DNA from: Cinnamomum chago
Taxonomy: Eukaryota; Streptophyta; Magnoliopsida; Laurales; Lauraceae
Assembly: GCA_038049695.1 (NCBI GenBank)
Contig: CP142457.1
Coordinates: 27,241,001 to 27,305,000 of the forward strand
Length of the DNA: 64,000 bases
Direction: 5' to 3'
Shown: positions 1 through 10,552 of the stretch, piece by piece
How the letters are laid out: each line of letters opens with the position of its first letter
Position numbering within the stretch: position 1 is the first letter of the stretch
Made by a program: the position numbers and the translations under genes
The notes under the pieces: generated by a model
What the model was told of the DNA's origin: nothing
Databases searched by the model: none
Seen by the model: only the letters and a program-made list of their open reading frames with translations

Positions 1-1059
1 ATTGATTTGAATATGAAAATATGGCCTCCCGTCAGAACAAATGAATAAAGAAATCCAGCCTGCACACAGCTGGCATCCACAAGTTAAAAAATAAAGATGG
101 ATTTGAAATTAGAGAGAACAGGTGTAACCATCTGTGGGGCCCATTGGTGGTAGATGAAAATGATAAGCAACAAGTGGCTTAGGCCATAACAGATGTCTGG
201 AAGTAAGTATTGAAATGGCAGAGATGAAATGATAATAATAATAATAATATAAGAAAATGCATCAATGAGACCCACATGTAAATCAGAAATCCCCACCCCC
301 CCCCAAAAAAAAAAAAAAATCCAGTTGCTCAAAATTCTAGATATATAATACAAACAGCTCACAGGTGGGGTCCACCAATGAATGGAAAAAAATATGGAAT
401 TGACGGGCAGAAAGAGAGGCTAGGCACTGGGCACGACGGGCTTGGATTGCAGGAGTGGGCCCCACCCATGGATAAAAAATATATAAAAGAGGGTGGGCAG
501 AGAGGAACAGATGAGATGAAAGATGGGAGAACGAGAAAACGGAAAAAAAAAAAAAAGGAAGAAAAAGAAGGCGTACCTGGAATTGACGAACAGAGCTGGA
601 GAAATACCTTCATCTTCATCTTCTTCTCACTAGAAGGTCTGCATCTGCTAATGGAACGTCTGCTTGGTTGCCGTCTTCTCACTGGAAATCCAACATCTTT
701 CTGGAGCTTTTCTTCTGCAAATCTTTACAGCGGGATGCCGGGATTGCAGTCATGCCAGTAGAGAGAGCATAGAGTTTTAATCTTGGATTCTCTTCCATTA
801 ATGGCAATTAATCAGTATCACATAAAGCCCCAAAATATCCCAAACATAGACGACCTCCTATTTCCACCCAAACCGAATCAACTGAATCGTACGATTCGTA
901 TCAAATCGGACAATTCGTTCTTGAATCGAACAATAATATCCCAAATACAATTCAACACCTCGATTCGTATCGTTTTCCTTCCGATACGATTTTGACAACT
1001 ACGTGCCAATGTACTTACTATATTTATGTCCCTAAACCCTATTCAAGAATGTTGATGGA
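1..1059. other. Unassigned low-complexity DNA
   Basis: No gene is recognised. The stretch holds a short ATA repeat near 231-250, a C-run followed by an A-run near 294-319, and several loosely similar blocks built around GTGGGNCCCA followed by ATGG. The short open frames are purine-rich low-complexity sequence with no protein family signature. It could be part of a very long last intron of EXO84C, whose C-terminal coding part was not found in the window, but nothing here proves that. Confidence 0.5.
231..250. repeat. ATA trinucleotide microsatellite
   Basis: About six uninterrupted ATA/TAA units are visible. Confidence 0.8.
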
Positions 1060-1345
1060 GGTGGCTTAAAGATTTGCACACATAAGAAGGAATTTCCCTT
1101 GGGGCGGGAACAGTGATAAAAGAAAGATGCACACCTCTTGAATTGAGCAAAGTAATGAAGCTATAAATTTCGGGAAAACTAAGTTTAGGGAGCTTGGTGG
1201 AAAAAGATGGGCATTGCTAAATAAATGAAGGTGGAAATTTAGAGAAGAAAAGGACACTTTGTGGAGGGGAATAATTGTTACTAAGTATGTTGAGGATGAG
1301 CATGGTCGGGTCCCAAACATGGTTCAAAATCATGGTCGTGATGGG
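1060..1345 (+). mobile_element. Decayed L1-type LINE fragment (region after the reverse transcriptase)
   Basis: One frame reads KFREEKDTLWRGIIVTKY, closely matching the segment that follows the reverse transcriptase in plant L1 elements. The same segment occurs in the larger LINE of this window near 15.7-15.85 kb. Stops and frame changes show it is dead. Neither the 5' part nor a poly-A tail is recognisable here. Confidence 0.6.
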
Positions 1346-1512
1346 CATTCTCAATCAAAATATCTCAATCTTCTAGTTCCTCCAATGGCCAAATAAGCAG
1401 GGTATGACCATTCATTATAGTTTCTCCTATTAAACAATATCTAGTAATTCTAGAATTAGGGTTAACATTCCCTGATCAAGGGGGAGAACTGCCCGAAGTG
1501 GATCCGCTAGAA

Positions 1513-1517
1513 TTATA
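1513..1517. repeat. Target-site duplication TTATA, left copy
   Basis: TTATA directly precedes the left LTR and recurs at 8196-8200 directly after the right LTR. A perfect 5-bp duplication is typical of LTR retrotransposon integration. Confidence 0.93.
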
Positions 1518-1810
1518 TGTAGAAGATAACAGGCCTTAAGAAGGCCCAGCCAATCAAGGCCCACGTATAAATCCCACACATGGGATATGGTCTAGATTTG
1601 TATCTAATTTGTACAGCTTATTTCTCTCTTCTTATTTCCTTATATATTCTAGGATATATTCTTTCTATTCTTTCATTATTCTGATTTGTACTCTTAACAT
1701 ATTTAAAGCCTTGATTAAGGTCTAATATGATTATAAATAGAATTGTCGATCATCTATGGAGGTACGACCTTCTCTCCATTATTCTTCTTCTTCTTCCATA
1801 GATTATAACA
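1518..1810 (+). repeat. Left LTR of the copia element
   Basis: Begins TGTAGAAGATAACAGG and ends TATAACA, so it has TG...CA ends. It aligns over its full 293 bp with 7903-8195 without indels. Confidence 0.94.
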
Positions 1811-1824
1811 TGGTATTAGAGATC
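1811..1824 (+). promoter_or_regulatory. Primer binding site (initiator methionine tRNA type)
   Basis: TGGTATTAGAG lies directly after the left LTR. The usual plant copia primer site is TGGTATCAGAG, complementary to the 3' end of initiator tRNA-Met; this copy differs by one base within that stretch. Confidence 0.85.
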
Positions 1825-3172
1825 TGTGGGATCTCTTCATCTCAATTGTCTCTCAGTTGCAATCCCTTCTCAAGGTCCTTTCTCACAGAAGAATCACTGT
1901 GTCGACATTCTGCAGAGAGGAAATCAAAGGTGGGCCATCATCCGATCGTCCAGATATCACAAACAACCACCACCACAAGGGTCGCCCATATTCTATAGGA
2001 ATTCTGGTTATTTTTTCAGAATTTTTGGCACATCTGAGATTGGTTTGCAACCTGATCTGAAAGATAGTCAGAACTATCACACAGAGGACTGTGTTCACTG
2101 ATAAGAGTTTTGATCTCATTGTGGGCCCCACGTGCCCGCTCCAGCACCCAACATGAGGTTGTCAGCCCTGTTTTAAGCCCTTTTTGGGGTCTGTTTTTGT
2201 CTGGAATTTCTCCTTCTGCTCCAGCAACAGATCTGAACCAGATTTCAGACTCTTTTGGCTGCTTATTTCTGTCCGATTGCTGTTTCGTCCTCCCTCTCTC
2301 TCTCAGCGTGGTTAGTGAAGAACAGCACTACTGATTTGCCGACTTTCTGCTTTATCTCTCTCTGAGATACATTCTCCTGCTTTTGAGAACATGGAAAAAT
2401 ATGATGTTATCCCCGTTAAGTTTAATGGGCATAATTATATGGCCTGGTCCTTCCATTTGAAGAACTTTGTAGAAGGGCAAGGGCTATTTGGTTTATCTTG
2501 ATGGAATAGTAACTAAGCCTCCTACTCCAAGTACCACGGACTCCAAAGCCTTAGCCACCTGGTCCAAGGAAAATGCCAAAGTGATTACTTGGATACTTAA
2601 CTCAATTGATTCCTCACTTGCCGTGGCTCTTCAAGCCTATACTACAGCATCAGACATGTGGACTCACCTCAAGAAAATCTACCATCAAACTAACAAAGCC
2701 CGAATGTTTCACTTGGATAGTGAAATTGCTATACTTACTCAAGGGGATAAATCTGTGCAGGAATATTTTAATGGCTTCCTCACCTTATGGACAGAAAGGG
2801 ATTCCATGTTGATCCAGACAGTCACTCCTGGATTTCTATCCGATGCTCTTAAATTACAAGAAGAAACTCACATTAGCCAGTTTTTTATAAATCTATGACC
2901 AGACTTTGAATCGGTTCGATCTGCCCTCATGAACAAAGAACTTTCTGTTAATCTTGATACTTGCTTTCAAGAAGTCCTTCGCAAAGAACTTCGTCTCACC
3001 TCACAGCGTGCTATTCTGTAAGAACCAAAGGCCTTCCTCGCACCTCTTCCGGCTGACTCCGCTCTTCTAGCAACCCTCAATCTGAAGCTCACTCAATGCT
3101 ATGAATGCAAAGGCTTCAGTCATATTGTCAAAAATTGCCGTAAGAAGTTGGTTTGCAAATACTGCAAACGCT

Positions 3173-3180
3173 CGGGTCAC
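3173..3180. repeat. hAT target-site duplication CGGGTCAC, left copy
   Basis: Identical to 4520-4527. Together they bracket the hAT element exactly. Confidence 0.9.
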
Positions 3181-4519
3181 CAAGGATGAAATAGCGGCTA
3201 CGCTCGCCACCAAAACGCTACGAAGCGAGCGCTACATAGTGGCGTAGCGATGCGTTTTAAAAAAATCGTTAAAAAAATCTGAAAAAATTCCAGAAAATCC
3301 AGAATATTGAAAAATGATAGGATTTTTTTTTCTTTTGCTTTTTTTTTTGCAAAAGTAACTAAGATAAGGGGGCTTAGCGGTCCCCTCATTGTACTAGGTC
3401 TTGTATCGCTGTATGAATAGAAAATAATAGGAATAATCATTTTTTCTTCACATGTATTCATGTTTGTAATCAAACAGTGTCATCAAAATACTATCACCAT
3501 CATTGCATAGAATATCACATTTCTGAGTTATATTTTGAAATGTATATAATAGTTTAAAATTTTCTATTAAAGAAAAATTTGATCAGGTCCCTATTTCCTA
3601 TCAGAGTAAAATTAGGTTGGACCACTATTTCCTATTAGAGTCTAATTTGGTTAGAGTCTTATTTCCTATTAAAATGAAATTTGGTTGAGCCCTATTTCCT
3701 ATTAGAAATTTTTTTACTAGAGCCTATCTTCAATTAGTGTGAAATTTGATTAGAATTTATTTTCAATTAGTGTGAAAGTTGGCCATGACCCTACTTCCAT
3801 ATAGAGTGAAATTTGATTGGTCTTTATTTCTAATTAGAATAAGATTTGGCTAAGCCCCTAATTTTTCTTTATTTGGCTAAGCCATGGGGTTTTTTATTTT
3901 ATTTTATTTTAGGGAACCATTGTGGAGCCCAACAATGGTAATAACATTGGGTGCATCAGCTTTATTTTTCCCGAGGGGCCAATTGATTTTTATTTATAAC
4001 TTGCATAAGGTGAGCCACCATGGGCCCATTTAATCTTTAGTTACACCTTTTATAAGGTGAGCCCAATATGGGCCCATTTTTATTTATCCTACTAGCTAAA
4101 TAAAGGAGGGGACTGAAAGAGGGCTCTTGTTGCCCTATTTCTTCTCCCGAAACAGTAGGATCGAGAAAAGAGAAGAAAGAAAAGAAGAAGAGAGGAGGAG
4201 ACGGTGGCGTGGTGCTACTGCTGCCCTGGCTTGCTGCTGCTGCTGCGGTTCTAGGTACCTTTCTTCATCTATAGTCTTTTTTTTCCCCCTTTTTTTTTTT
4301 CATTTCTTCATCTACCAATCTTTTCTTTTCTTTGTTTTTTTACATTTCATTACATCTCTCTGTGACTGAAACCGCAATGGAGTCGTAGCACCTGCTACGC
4401 TAAAATAGCGGCCGATACGGGTGCGATACCATTTTTTTTGCATTTTGCGTGGTGGTACATGCCTCCACGGCCGATATATCGGCCGCTACACTACGTAGCA
4501 GCCGATATTTTCATCCATG
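3181..4519. mobile_element. Non-autonomous hAT-type DNA transposon inside copia gag
   Basis: The left end is CAAGGATGAAATAGCGGC and the right end, read in reverse complement, is CATGGATGAAAATATCGGC. These are imperfect inverted termini with the CA-R-GG start usual for hAT. The 8-bp sequence CGGGTCAC stands on both sides (3173-3180 and 4520-4527), the hAT target size. No transposase frame is visible. Inside are a degenerate tandem repeat (3570-3870), a stretch resembling a gene leader with a possible splice donor near 4252, and an 18-bp perfect palindrome at 4468-4485. A 362-bp relative lies at 24009-24370. Confidence 0.88.
3570..3870. repeat. Degenerate tandem repeat of about 40-45 bp inside the hAT
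   Basis: The core CCCTATTTCCTATTAGAG followed by TGAAATTTGGTT recurs about seven or eight times with substitutions. Confidence 0.75.
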
Positions 4520-4713
4520 CGGGTCACCTTATTGATGGCTGCTGCAACTTACATCGAAGGAATGAGACACAATTTAAAGAAACCTCCCTCCAATCTGCCA
4601 TGGCTCAATCACCATTATCTAATACAGGAAGCACTTCATCTGGGGTTGTATCCATGACTCCTGCTTAAATTCAAGAACTGATTCAAAACACAGTCACCTC
4701 AGCATATGCATCT

Positions 4714-7700
4714 ATGGGTTTTACTGGTGGTCGGTATCAAACTCATTCTCTTATAGCATTTCCTGTCTTCCATTCTTCAGCCTCTACTTCTTCTATCACC
4801 CCATCCACATGGTTTTTAGATTCAGGAGCCTCAAATCACATATCTGTAGAACATAATTTTATAGATTCCCACCCTTATCTTGAAAAAGAAAAAATAACTA
4901 CGGCTAATGGAGATCAACTACTCATCTCTGGAGTTGGTACCATTACTTTATCCAGTGTCTCTGACCAATCCATCACCCTTCCTAATGCCTATTTTGTTCT
5001 AAAATTATCAGCCAATTTACTTTCTGTAGGACAACTTATTGATGATGGATATCTTGCTCATTTTTCTTCCTCTAGTTGTGTTATACAGGGGCAACAAACT
5101 TGGAAAGTGATCGCGACGAGGAGTAAACATGGGCGTCTGTTTTTGCTGGACATTGGACATCATTCCTTCTTTGCTGCTTCTTCTAATAATTTAATAAATT
5201 GTGGACTGTTTGGCATAAACGTCTTGGTCATGTGAACAATGCTCATTTAATTTCCTTGTTTAAGATTGGTTGCTTGGACTCTACTTTTGATAATAAAATG
5301 ATGTCTTCCTACTCTCAATCAAAGTGTGAAACTTGTTGCTTAAGTAAGAGTCATATTTTGCCTCTTCTTATTCATACTTCTTGTGCATTAGAATCTTTTG
5401 ACATTATTCACACTAATGTTTGGGGAATTGCTCCTACCTTAAGTAGGACGGGATTTAAGTCCTATGTGACCTTTATTGATGATCATTCTCGTTATACTTG
5501 GATTTATTTCATGTGCTTGAAATCTAAAGTGCTGTCTATTTTTCAAAGATTATATAACATGGTCCAAACCCAATTTCAGAGAGCTATAAAGATTCTTAGA
5601 TCAGATTCTGGTGGAGAATACATATCTCATGATTTCTCTGCCTTCCTTTCTGATAAAGGCATTCTTCACCAAAAATCTTGTCCGCACACTCCTCGGCAAA
5701 ATGGAATTGCGGAAAGAAATAACAGACACATTCTTAAAACTGTTCGCACTCTTTTCATTGCATCATTAGTTCCTCCCAAATTTTGGTGTGATGCTGTACA
5801 GACTGTTGTGTATCTTATCAATCGTCTTCCTAGTATTGTTTTAGGAAAGACTACTCCTTACGGAGTTCTCTTTGGTCATACACATTCATACTCTCACTTG
5901 TGTGTTTTTGGCTGCTTGTGCTTTGCTCACCTTCCACCTACTGAGCGCACTAAATTATCACCACAGGCTACCAAATGCATCTTTCTAGGTTACAGTAATG
6001 AACACCAAGAGTTTTTGTGTTATGATCAATTGGAAAAACGCATGCGAATATCTCGTAATGTGATTTTCTTAGAATAGATTCCCTTCTTTTCTTCACGTTT
6101 GGATAGTCATCCCATTGTTGTGTCCTATCTACCACAATTACCGGAATCTGCTTCTCCATCAACTCTTCCCAAAGTCTATGTCCGGCAGAACACAGTCCCT
6201 CCTATGGTGACTCCCTCTCCTGATTATCTCCCAGTGCCGCCTACTGAACCTTCAGGTAATAATGATTCTTCTGATAGCATCATCTCTCTGAGATGCTCTA
6301 GTAGTCCTTTTGTTCCCCCTAACTGCTATGGTTTTCCTGCTCATTTTACTTCTTTGGATAGTGCTCCTATACTCACCTCATATTCACAGGCTTCGAAGAT
6401 CACTTACTGGCAGGATGCTATGAATGAGGAATTGCTTGCTCTTGAAGTAAACCAAACATGGGAATTGGTACCGGCCCCTGAAGGAGCATCTGTGATTGGC
6501 AGTAAATGGATATATTCCGTCAAAGTTCACTCTGATAGGAGTCTTGATTACTACAAAGTCATATTGGTTGCGCAGGGTTATAAGCAGGAATATGGAATTG
6601 ACTGAGGAAACATTTGTCGTAGTGGCTAAAATGACCACCATTCGTACTCTTCTTTGTGTCATGCCAGCCCGCAACTGGCCTCTATGGCAAATGGGTGTAA
6701 AAAATGATTTTCTTCATGGGGACTTACAGGAGACTGTTTACTTAAAACCTCATCCAGAATATGCTTGTCCTCCAAAGCATGTTTGTAAATTGCAGAAAGC
6801 TCTTTATGGACTTAAAACAAGCTCCAAGGGCTTGGTTCGATAAATTCCGGGAAGCAATCCTTCAAGCCGGATTTCGTCAAAGTCACTCTGATAGTTCCCT
6901 ATTTCTGCAATGGGCATCGAAGGGCTACACATTCCTCTTAGTCTATGTTGATGATATGATTATCAGTGGCAATGATACTGCCGGCATTACGGATCTCAAA
7001 CACCACCTTACTCGCTACTTCAAAATGAAGGATCTTCGTCCTCTCACCTACTTTTTGGGGCTTGAGTTTGTGCGAAACAAATCAGACATTAGGGTACGTC
7101 AGCGCAAATATGTTACAGATTTGATTACTTCGGCCAGGCTTGATGAGGCTCACACTTTTGATAAGCCTATGGAATTGAACAGCAAAATCAGTATAGAGGA
7201 TGGGGCCTCCCCAAGATGATCCCTCTGTTTTCCCGCAGATAGTTGGTTGTTTGCTCTATTTAACTATGACTCGGCCAGATATTTCTCATGCAGTTCATAC
7301 GGTTAGCCAGTTTGTTAGCAATCCCCACAAACCTCACATTGCTGCTGCTTTGCGCATACTCCGCTATGTTAAAGGAACTCTTCATCATGGTCTCTTCTAC
7401 CCTTCTGGTACTTTTCTGCACTTATCAGCTTATGCGGATGCTGACTGGGTTGACTGTCCAAACTCTCGGATGTCTACCACTGGCTGGTGTATGTTTCTTG
7501 GGGAATCTCTGATTTCGTGGAAATGCAAGAAGCAAACCATTGTATCAAAGCCTTCTGCGAAGGCAGAATATCGGGCGATGTTGTCCGCCACTGCTGAAAT
7601 CATCTGGCTACGTCGTCTTCTTTGTGAATTAGGTGTTCTTGTTGGTAGTTCTACACCTCTTCATGGGAACAATACCAGTGCTACCCAAATTGCCAATAAT

Positions 7701-7860
7701 CCAGTCTTTCACGAAAGAACAAAGCACATTGAGATTGACTGTCACTTCATCCGTCAATATGTTACTGAGAAGATAACTCTGCCTGATCTCTTCTTTTTAA
7801 CCAGTTGACGGATATATTCACCAAAGCACTTCCCAAAATGCGTGTCATGATCTCACTAGC
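4714..7860 (+). pseudogene. copia pol: protease, integrase, reverse transcriptase, RNase H (inactivated)
   Basis: Domains in order: protease with DSGA in WFLDSGASNHIS (about 4810-4845); the pre-integrase zinc region with WHKRLGHVN (about 5207); integrase core (about 5395-5830) with RSDSGGEY and AERNN; reverse transcriptase (about 6400-7170) with intact YVDD in LLVYVDDMIISGND; RNase H (about 7200-7790) with ADADW and KHIEID. Breaks: frame change near 5205, stop at 6075, TGA at 6603, frame changes near 6820 and 7205, stop at 7806. The first integrase Asp is Asn (HTNVWG) and the first reverse transcriptase Asp is Gly (QMGVKND). The product would process, copy and integrate the element; this copy cannot encode it. 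Confidence 0.92.
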
Positions 7861-7890
7861 AAATTGATATTTTCTACCTTACCACATCAA

Positions 7891-7902
7891 TTTGAGGGGG
7901 AG
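7891..7902 (+). promoter_or_regulatory. Polypurine tract of the copia element
   Basis: TTTGAGGGGGAG lies directly before the right LTR, the classic copia plus-strand priming site. Confidence 0.93.
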
Positions 7903-8195
7903 TGTAGAAGATAACAGGCCTTAAGAAGGCCCAGCCAATCAAGGCCCATGTATAAATCCCACACGTGGGATATGGTCTAGATTTGTATCTAATTTGTACA
8001 GCTTATTTATCTCTTCTTATTCCCTTGTATAGTCTAGGATATATTTTCTCTATTCTTTCATTATTCTGATGTGTACTCTTAACATATTTAGAGCCTTGAT
8101 TAAGGTCTAATATGATTATAAATAGAATTGTCGATCATCTATGGAGGTACAACCTTCTCTCCATTATTCTTCTTCTTCCTCCATAGATTATAACA
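7903..8195 (+). repeat. Right LTR of the copia element
   Basis: TGTAGAAGATAACAGG to TATAACA, 293 bp, about 12 substitutions from the left LTR. Followed by TTATA at 8196-8200. Confidence 0.94.
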
Positions 8196-8200
8196 TTATA

Positions 8201-9013
8201 TCCCTTGCTTGAATTCCATCTCAATTGTAAATCACAATGGCTTCTTATGCCAATATTAGCACTCCAAGAATACAGTACTATAAAAGTTCATTACTCCATC
8301 ACTTGAGAGTTGAGAGAACACTTGAAAAAAGGGGGAAAAAAGGGCAGTGATTCAGATCTGTCAAAACAGAGAGAGGGACTCACGAGATACCTAAACAGCG
8401 CCAAAAAACCCCACTTTATGTACTGTCAATGAAGGAAAACCAAGCTGCTCCCTTGATGAGCTGGTTGAAAAAATCCTTCCAGCACTACATATCCTCCCAA
8501 AACAAATAGTCTAAAAGCCTCAGATCTGTTTTTACGAGGCTCACAGATTCAAACAGGGTCTGGTGAAGAGAGAGTAACACTGCTTTCTCTTGGATTCAGC
8601 AAAAACAGGAAGTCAACACTCTTCCTTGGGTTCAGCAAACCCAAAAACCCTAGAAACATTGTTTTTCTCCCAAATAAAAAACACTAATCTTGATGAACAA
8701 AGAGTCTTCTACTTAGAGGAAGGCTCCGATACCACATAAGCCATTTGAACTTGTGATTTCCAGGGCTTTCTCGAATTATGACAGAAGGATGAAACAGATA
8801 AAGGAGGCTGAATTGATTCAAACGTATCATACAGAGATGTTGCTTAGGGTTGGCAACGCCTCCAATATATAGATTTCTATATTTTTGAGTATCTACCCAA
8901 AAACAAAAACCAATGTTTTAAGTATTTACAAAACAACCCACAATATCTAAATAATTATATATTAGTCCTCACTGGATGTTTGCATTTGAAATACAAAATA
9001 TCAAAGCCCAACA
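8201..9013 (-). mobile_element. 5' part of a second, reverse-strand copia element (LTR plus leader)
   Basis: On the minus strand TGGTATCGGAGCC at 8722-8734 is a tRNA-iMet primer site. The segment 8735-9013 ends on the plus strand in GCCCAACA, that is TGTTGGGC on the minus strand, a common LTR start, giving an LTR of about 279 bp. The plus-strand sequence 8201-8720 would be its leader. No gag follows: the first copia is inserted at 8196-8200 and the sequence left of 1513 is not recognisable as its continuation. Confidence 0.6.
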
Positions 9014-9048
9014 TGACACGCATACACATGCAGACAAAAAAGGAATTT

Positions 9049-9220
9049 CTATTTCATTAATTGAATTATCAAAACCCAAAACCATTGATTTCTTCATTTA
9101 TATTATTATAAAAATATATCTATAGCTAATACTACTGCCAATGTAAAAAACAGTAAGATACCAAAAGATAGATAACAGACTCAATGAAATTTAAGAAGCT
9201 AACTGCATATAATATAAATT
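9049..9220. repeat. Direct repeat of about 172 bp, left copy (flanks the psbD insert)
   Basis: Starts CTATTTCATT and ends TATAAATT. It matches 9597-9770 with roughly a dozen substitutions and two 1-base gaps. Its end coincides exactly with the start of plastid-like sequence. Confidence 0.9.
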
Positions 9221-9596
9221 GTATAAGGTTTTCATGAGGCTGATTCTGAACTGCCATCCAAGCACGAATACCTTTCATTTAAGAGAAGATTTTGGTGTAT
9301 AAAAGAAAATAGTCTGAAAATCAGGATTTTCCACTGCACGGATTTCCAGGGAAACGAAGCCATAGGCACGTAGAGCTAGACCGACTACTCCAAGAGCACT
9401 CATCCATAAACCAGTCACTGGCACAAATAAAAGAGATGTAACCAACGGAAATAGCAAGCCCGAATCTTAGGGACCAGAAGCGGTTAGCAGTGACCAATGA
9501 GGTCTCTTCAGCGGTGAAAGGCAAAAGCACGGAATGCCACCATTTTCGAATTCAGTCTTCCCTACAGTGGCACCATGAATAGTGCATAGCGGGGCG
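9221..9596 (-). pseudogene. psbD: Nuclear plastid DNA: internal part of psbD (photosystem II D2)
   Basis: Read on the minus strand, the sequence matches the second half of plastid psbD: IHGATV, LVTANRFWS, then [25 protein letters not shown] and IRA.EN, and after a frame change FVLGW-type readings of the GIRAW...PHENL part. Two residues are missing after GLAL, and indels break the frame, so it makes no D2 protein. Plastid D2 binds reaction-centre cofactors in the thylakoid; here it is a relic of plastid-to-nucleus DNA transfer. It lies exactly between two copies of a host direct repeat. Confidence 0.9.
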
Positions 9597-9770
9597 CTAT
9601 TTCATTTATTGAATTATCAAAACCCAAAACCATTGATTTCTTCATTTTCATTATTATAAAAATATATCTACAGCTAATACTTACTGCCATTGTAAAAAAA
9701 CAGTAAGATACCAAAAGATAGAGAACAGACTTAATGAAATCTAACTAGCTAACTGCATAAGATATAAATT
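9597..9770. repeat. Direct repeat of about 174 bp, right copy (flanks the psbD insert)
   Basis: Begins at the first base after the psbD-like sequence and ends at TATAAATT 9770. About 93 percent identical by eye to 9049-9220. Confidence 0.9.
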
Positions 9771-10033
9771 TTCATAAATGGTGAGATCTATAATATACAT
9801 GAACTAAAATCATTGCACTAGCATATTGTTGTTATATGTTATGCATAGCAACCATGACTGTTCTAAGAATGGTATGCTAGGAAAAAGTTATGTTTCAAAG
9901 AAAATGCTAGTGCCAGAAGCCCAAAACAGACAGCCCAAATTCAGCACAAGCTTCTGAAAAAAATAAAAATGAAAATGAAAAGCAGTAAACACATTGATTA
10001 ACCATTCAAAAAGAAAATAATAATAATAAACAC
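9771..10033 (-). other. Intron sequence after EXO84C exon 4
   Basis: AT-rich sequence downstream of the exon 4 donor with no coding signal or recognisable repeat. Confidence 0.6.
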
Positions 10034-10552
10034 CTGGAATGGCAATGAAGGTAGTGGGTCAGAGTCCCAAAACAGATCCCCTGCTTTCCCATTTAAATAC
10101 ATCTGCGCATCTAATCGTGTCTTTCCTTCCCTTGAGTAGACAAAGTTCAACACATACTGCCGACAGAAGTGGTCTCGAAGTTTATCCAACGAGTGATGGA
10201 GTTGGCGCCTCCAGTCTTTAAATTCAGGAGTACTATTAGCAATAATATTTTCACTAGGACCACTTCCTGCATCCTTGTTTTCATTCGGTGGATTGCAGAT
10301 TCTGGATTCGGCCATCAATAACAGTTCATCTGCAACACTAAATGCAGTTCCCAAAAGCGCAAGCTGTAGAGCATCAGTTTCAGCTCTAAAATGCATGGCC
10401 TCTTTCTGTTCATGGAGGTTATCATCTTCGGAAGGCCCGGGTAGGGCTTTAATCAAAATGTCTACATATTTATCAAACACCTGAGACAGTCGGTTTAAGA
10501 TCGTTCCTCCAAAGCGAACAATGGCCATGGGTGTAAGCTGATCAACAATATC
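10034..10552 (-). CDS. EXO84C: EXO84C exon 4 (residues 414-586)
   Basis: The acceptor is TTTTGCAG before GATATT; the donor is CCATTCCAG followed by GTGTTT. It encodes [48 protein letters not shown] and the end DPLPSLPFQ. The family continues after this point with the last helical bundle; the exon that should follow was not found to the left. Confidence 0.92.

Larger units (their letters stand above)
2391..4713 (+). pseudogene. copia gag, frameshifted and split by a hAT insertion
   Basis: The frame starts at ATG 2391 (MEKYDVIPVKFNG), typical of the N terminus of copia gag. A one-base shift near 2492 moves the reading into the frame that runs to a stop at 2896; another stop lies near 3019. Two CCHC zinc knuckles close the protein. 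The first is complete at about 3100-3145 (CYECKGFSHIVKNC). The second starts CKYCKRSGH and is cut at 3180 by the hAT. Its remaining part resumes at 4528 in frame, giving CX2CX4HX4C spacing across the two copies of the 8-bp target. A further stop is at 4666. The knuckles bind the element's RNA in the particle; this copy is not functional. Confidence 0.88.
1518..8195 (+). mobile_element. Ty1/copia retrotransposon, structurally complete but inactive
   Basis: The order of parts is: 293-bp LTR, tRNA-iMet primer binding site, gag, protease, integrase, reverse transcriptase, RNase H, polypurine tract, 293-bp LTR, with TTATA on both sides. Integrase before reverse transcriptase identifies Ty1/copia. 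Removing the internal hAT (1,339 bp plus its 8-bp duplication) leaves about 5.3 kb, a normal copia length. I count about 12 differences between the LTRs (about 96 percent identity). The coding region carries frameshifts, stops and changed catalytic residues, so it cannot move by itself. Confidence 0.95.

Noticed and set aside
378-761. 127-codon plus-strand open frame
   Set aside because: Lysine-rich low-complexity translation of purine runs; no domain, no splice context and overlaps another open frame on the opposite strand.
1756-2334. Overlapping short frames on both strands after the left copia LTR
   Set aside because: They fall in the LTR and leader of the copia element, before gag, and have no conserved protein.
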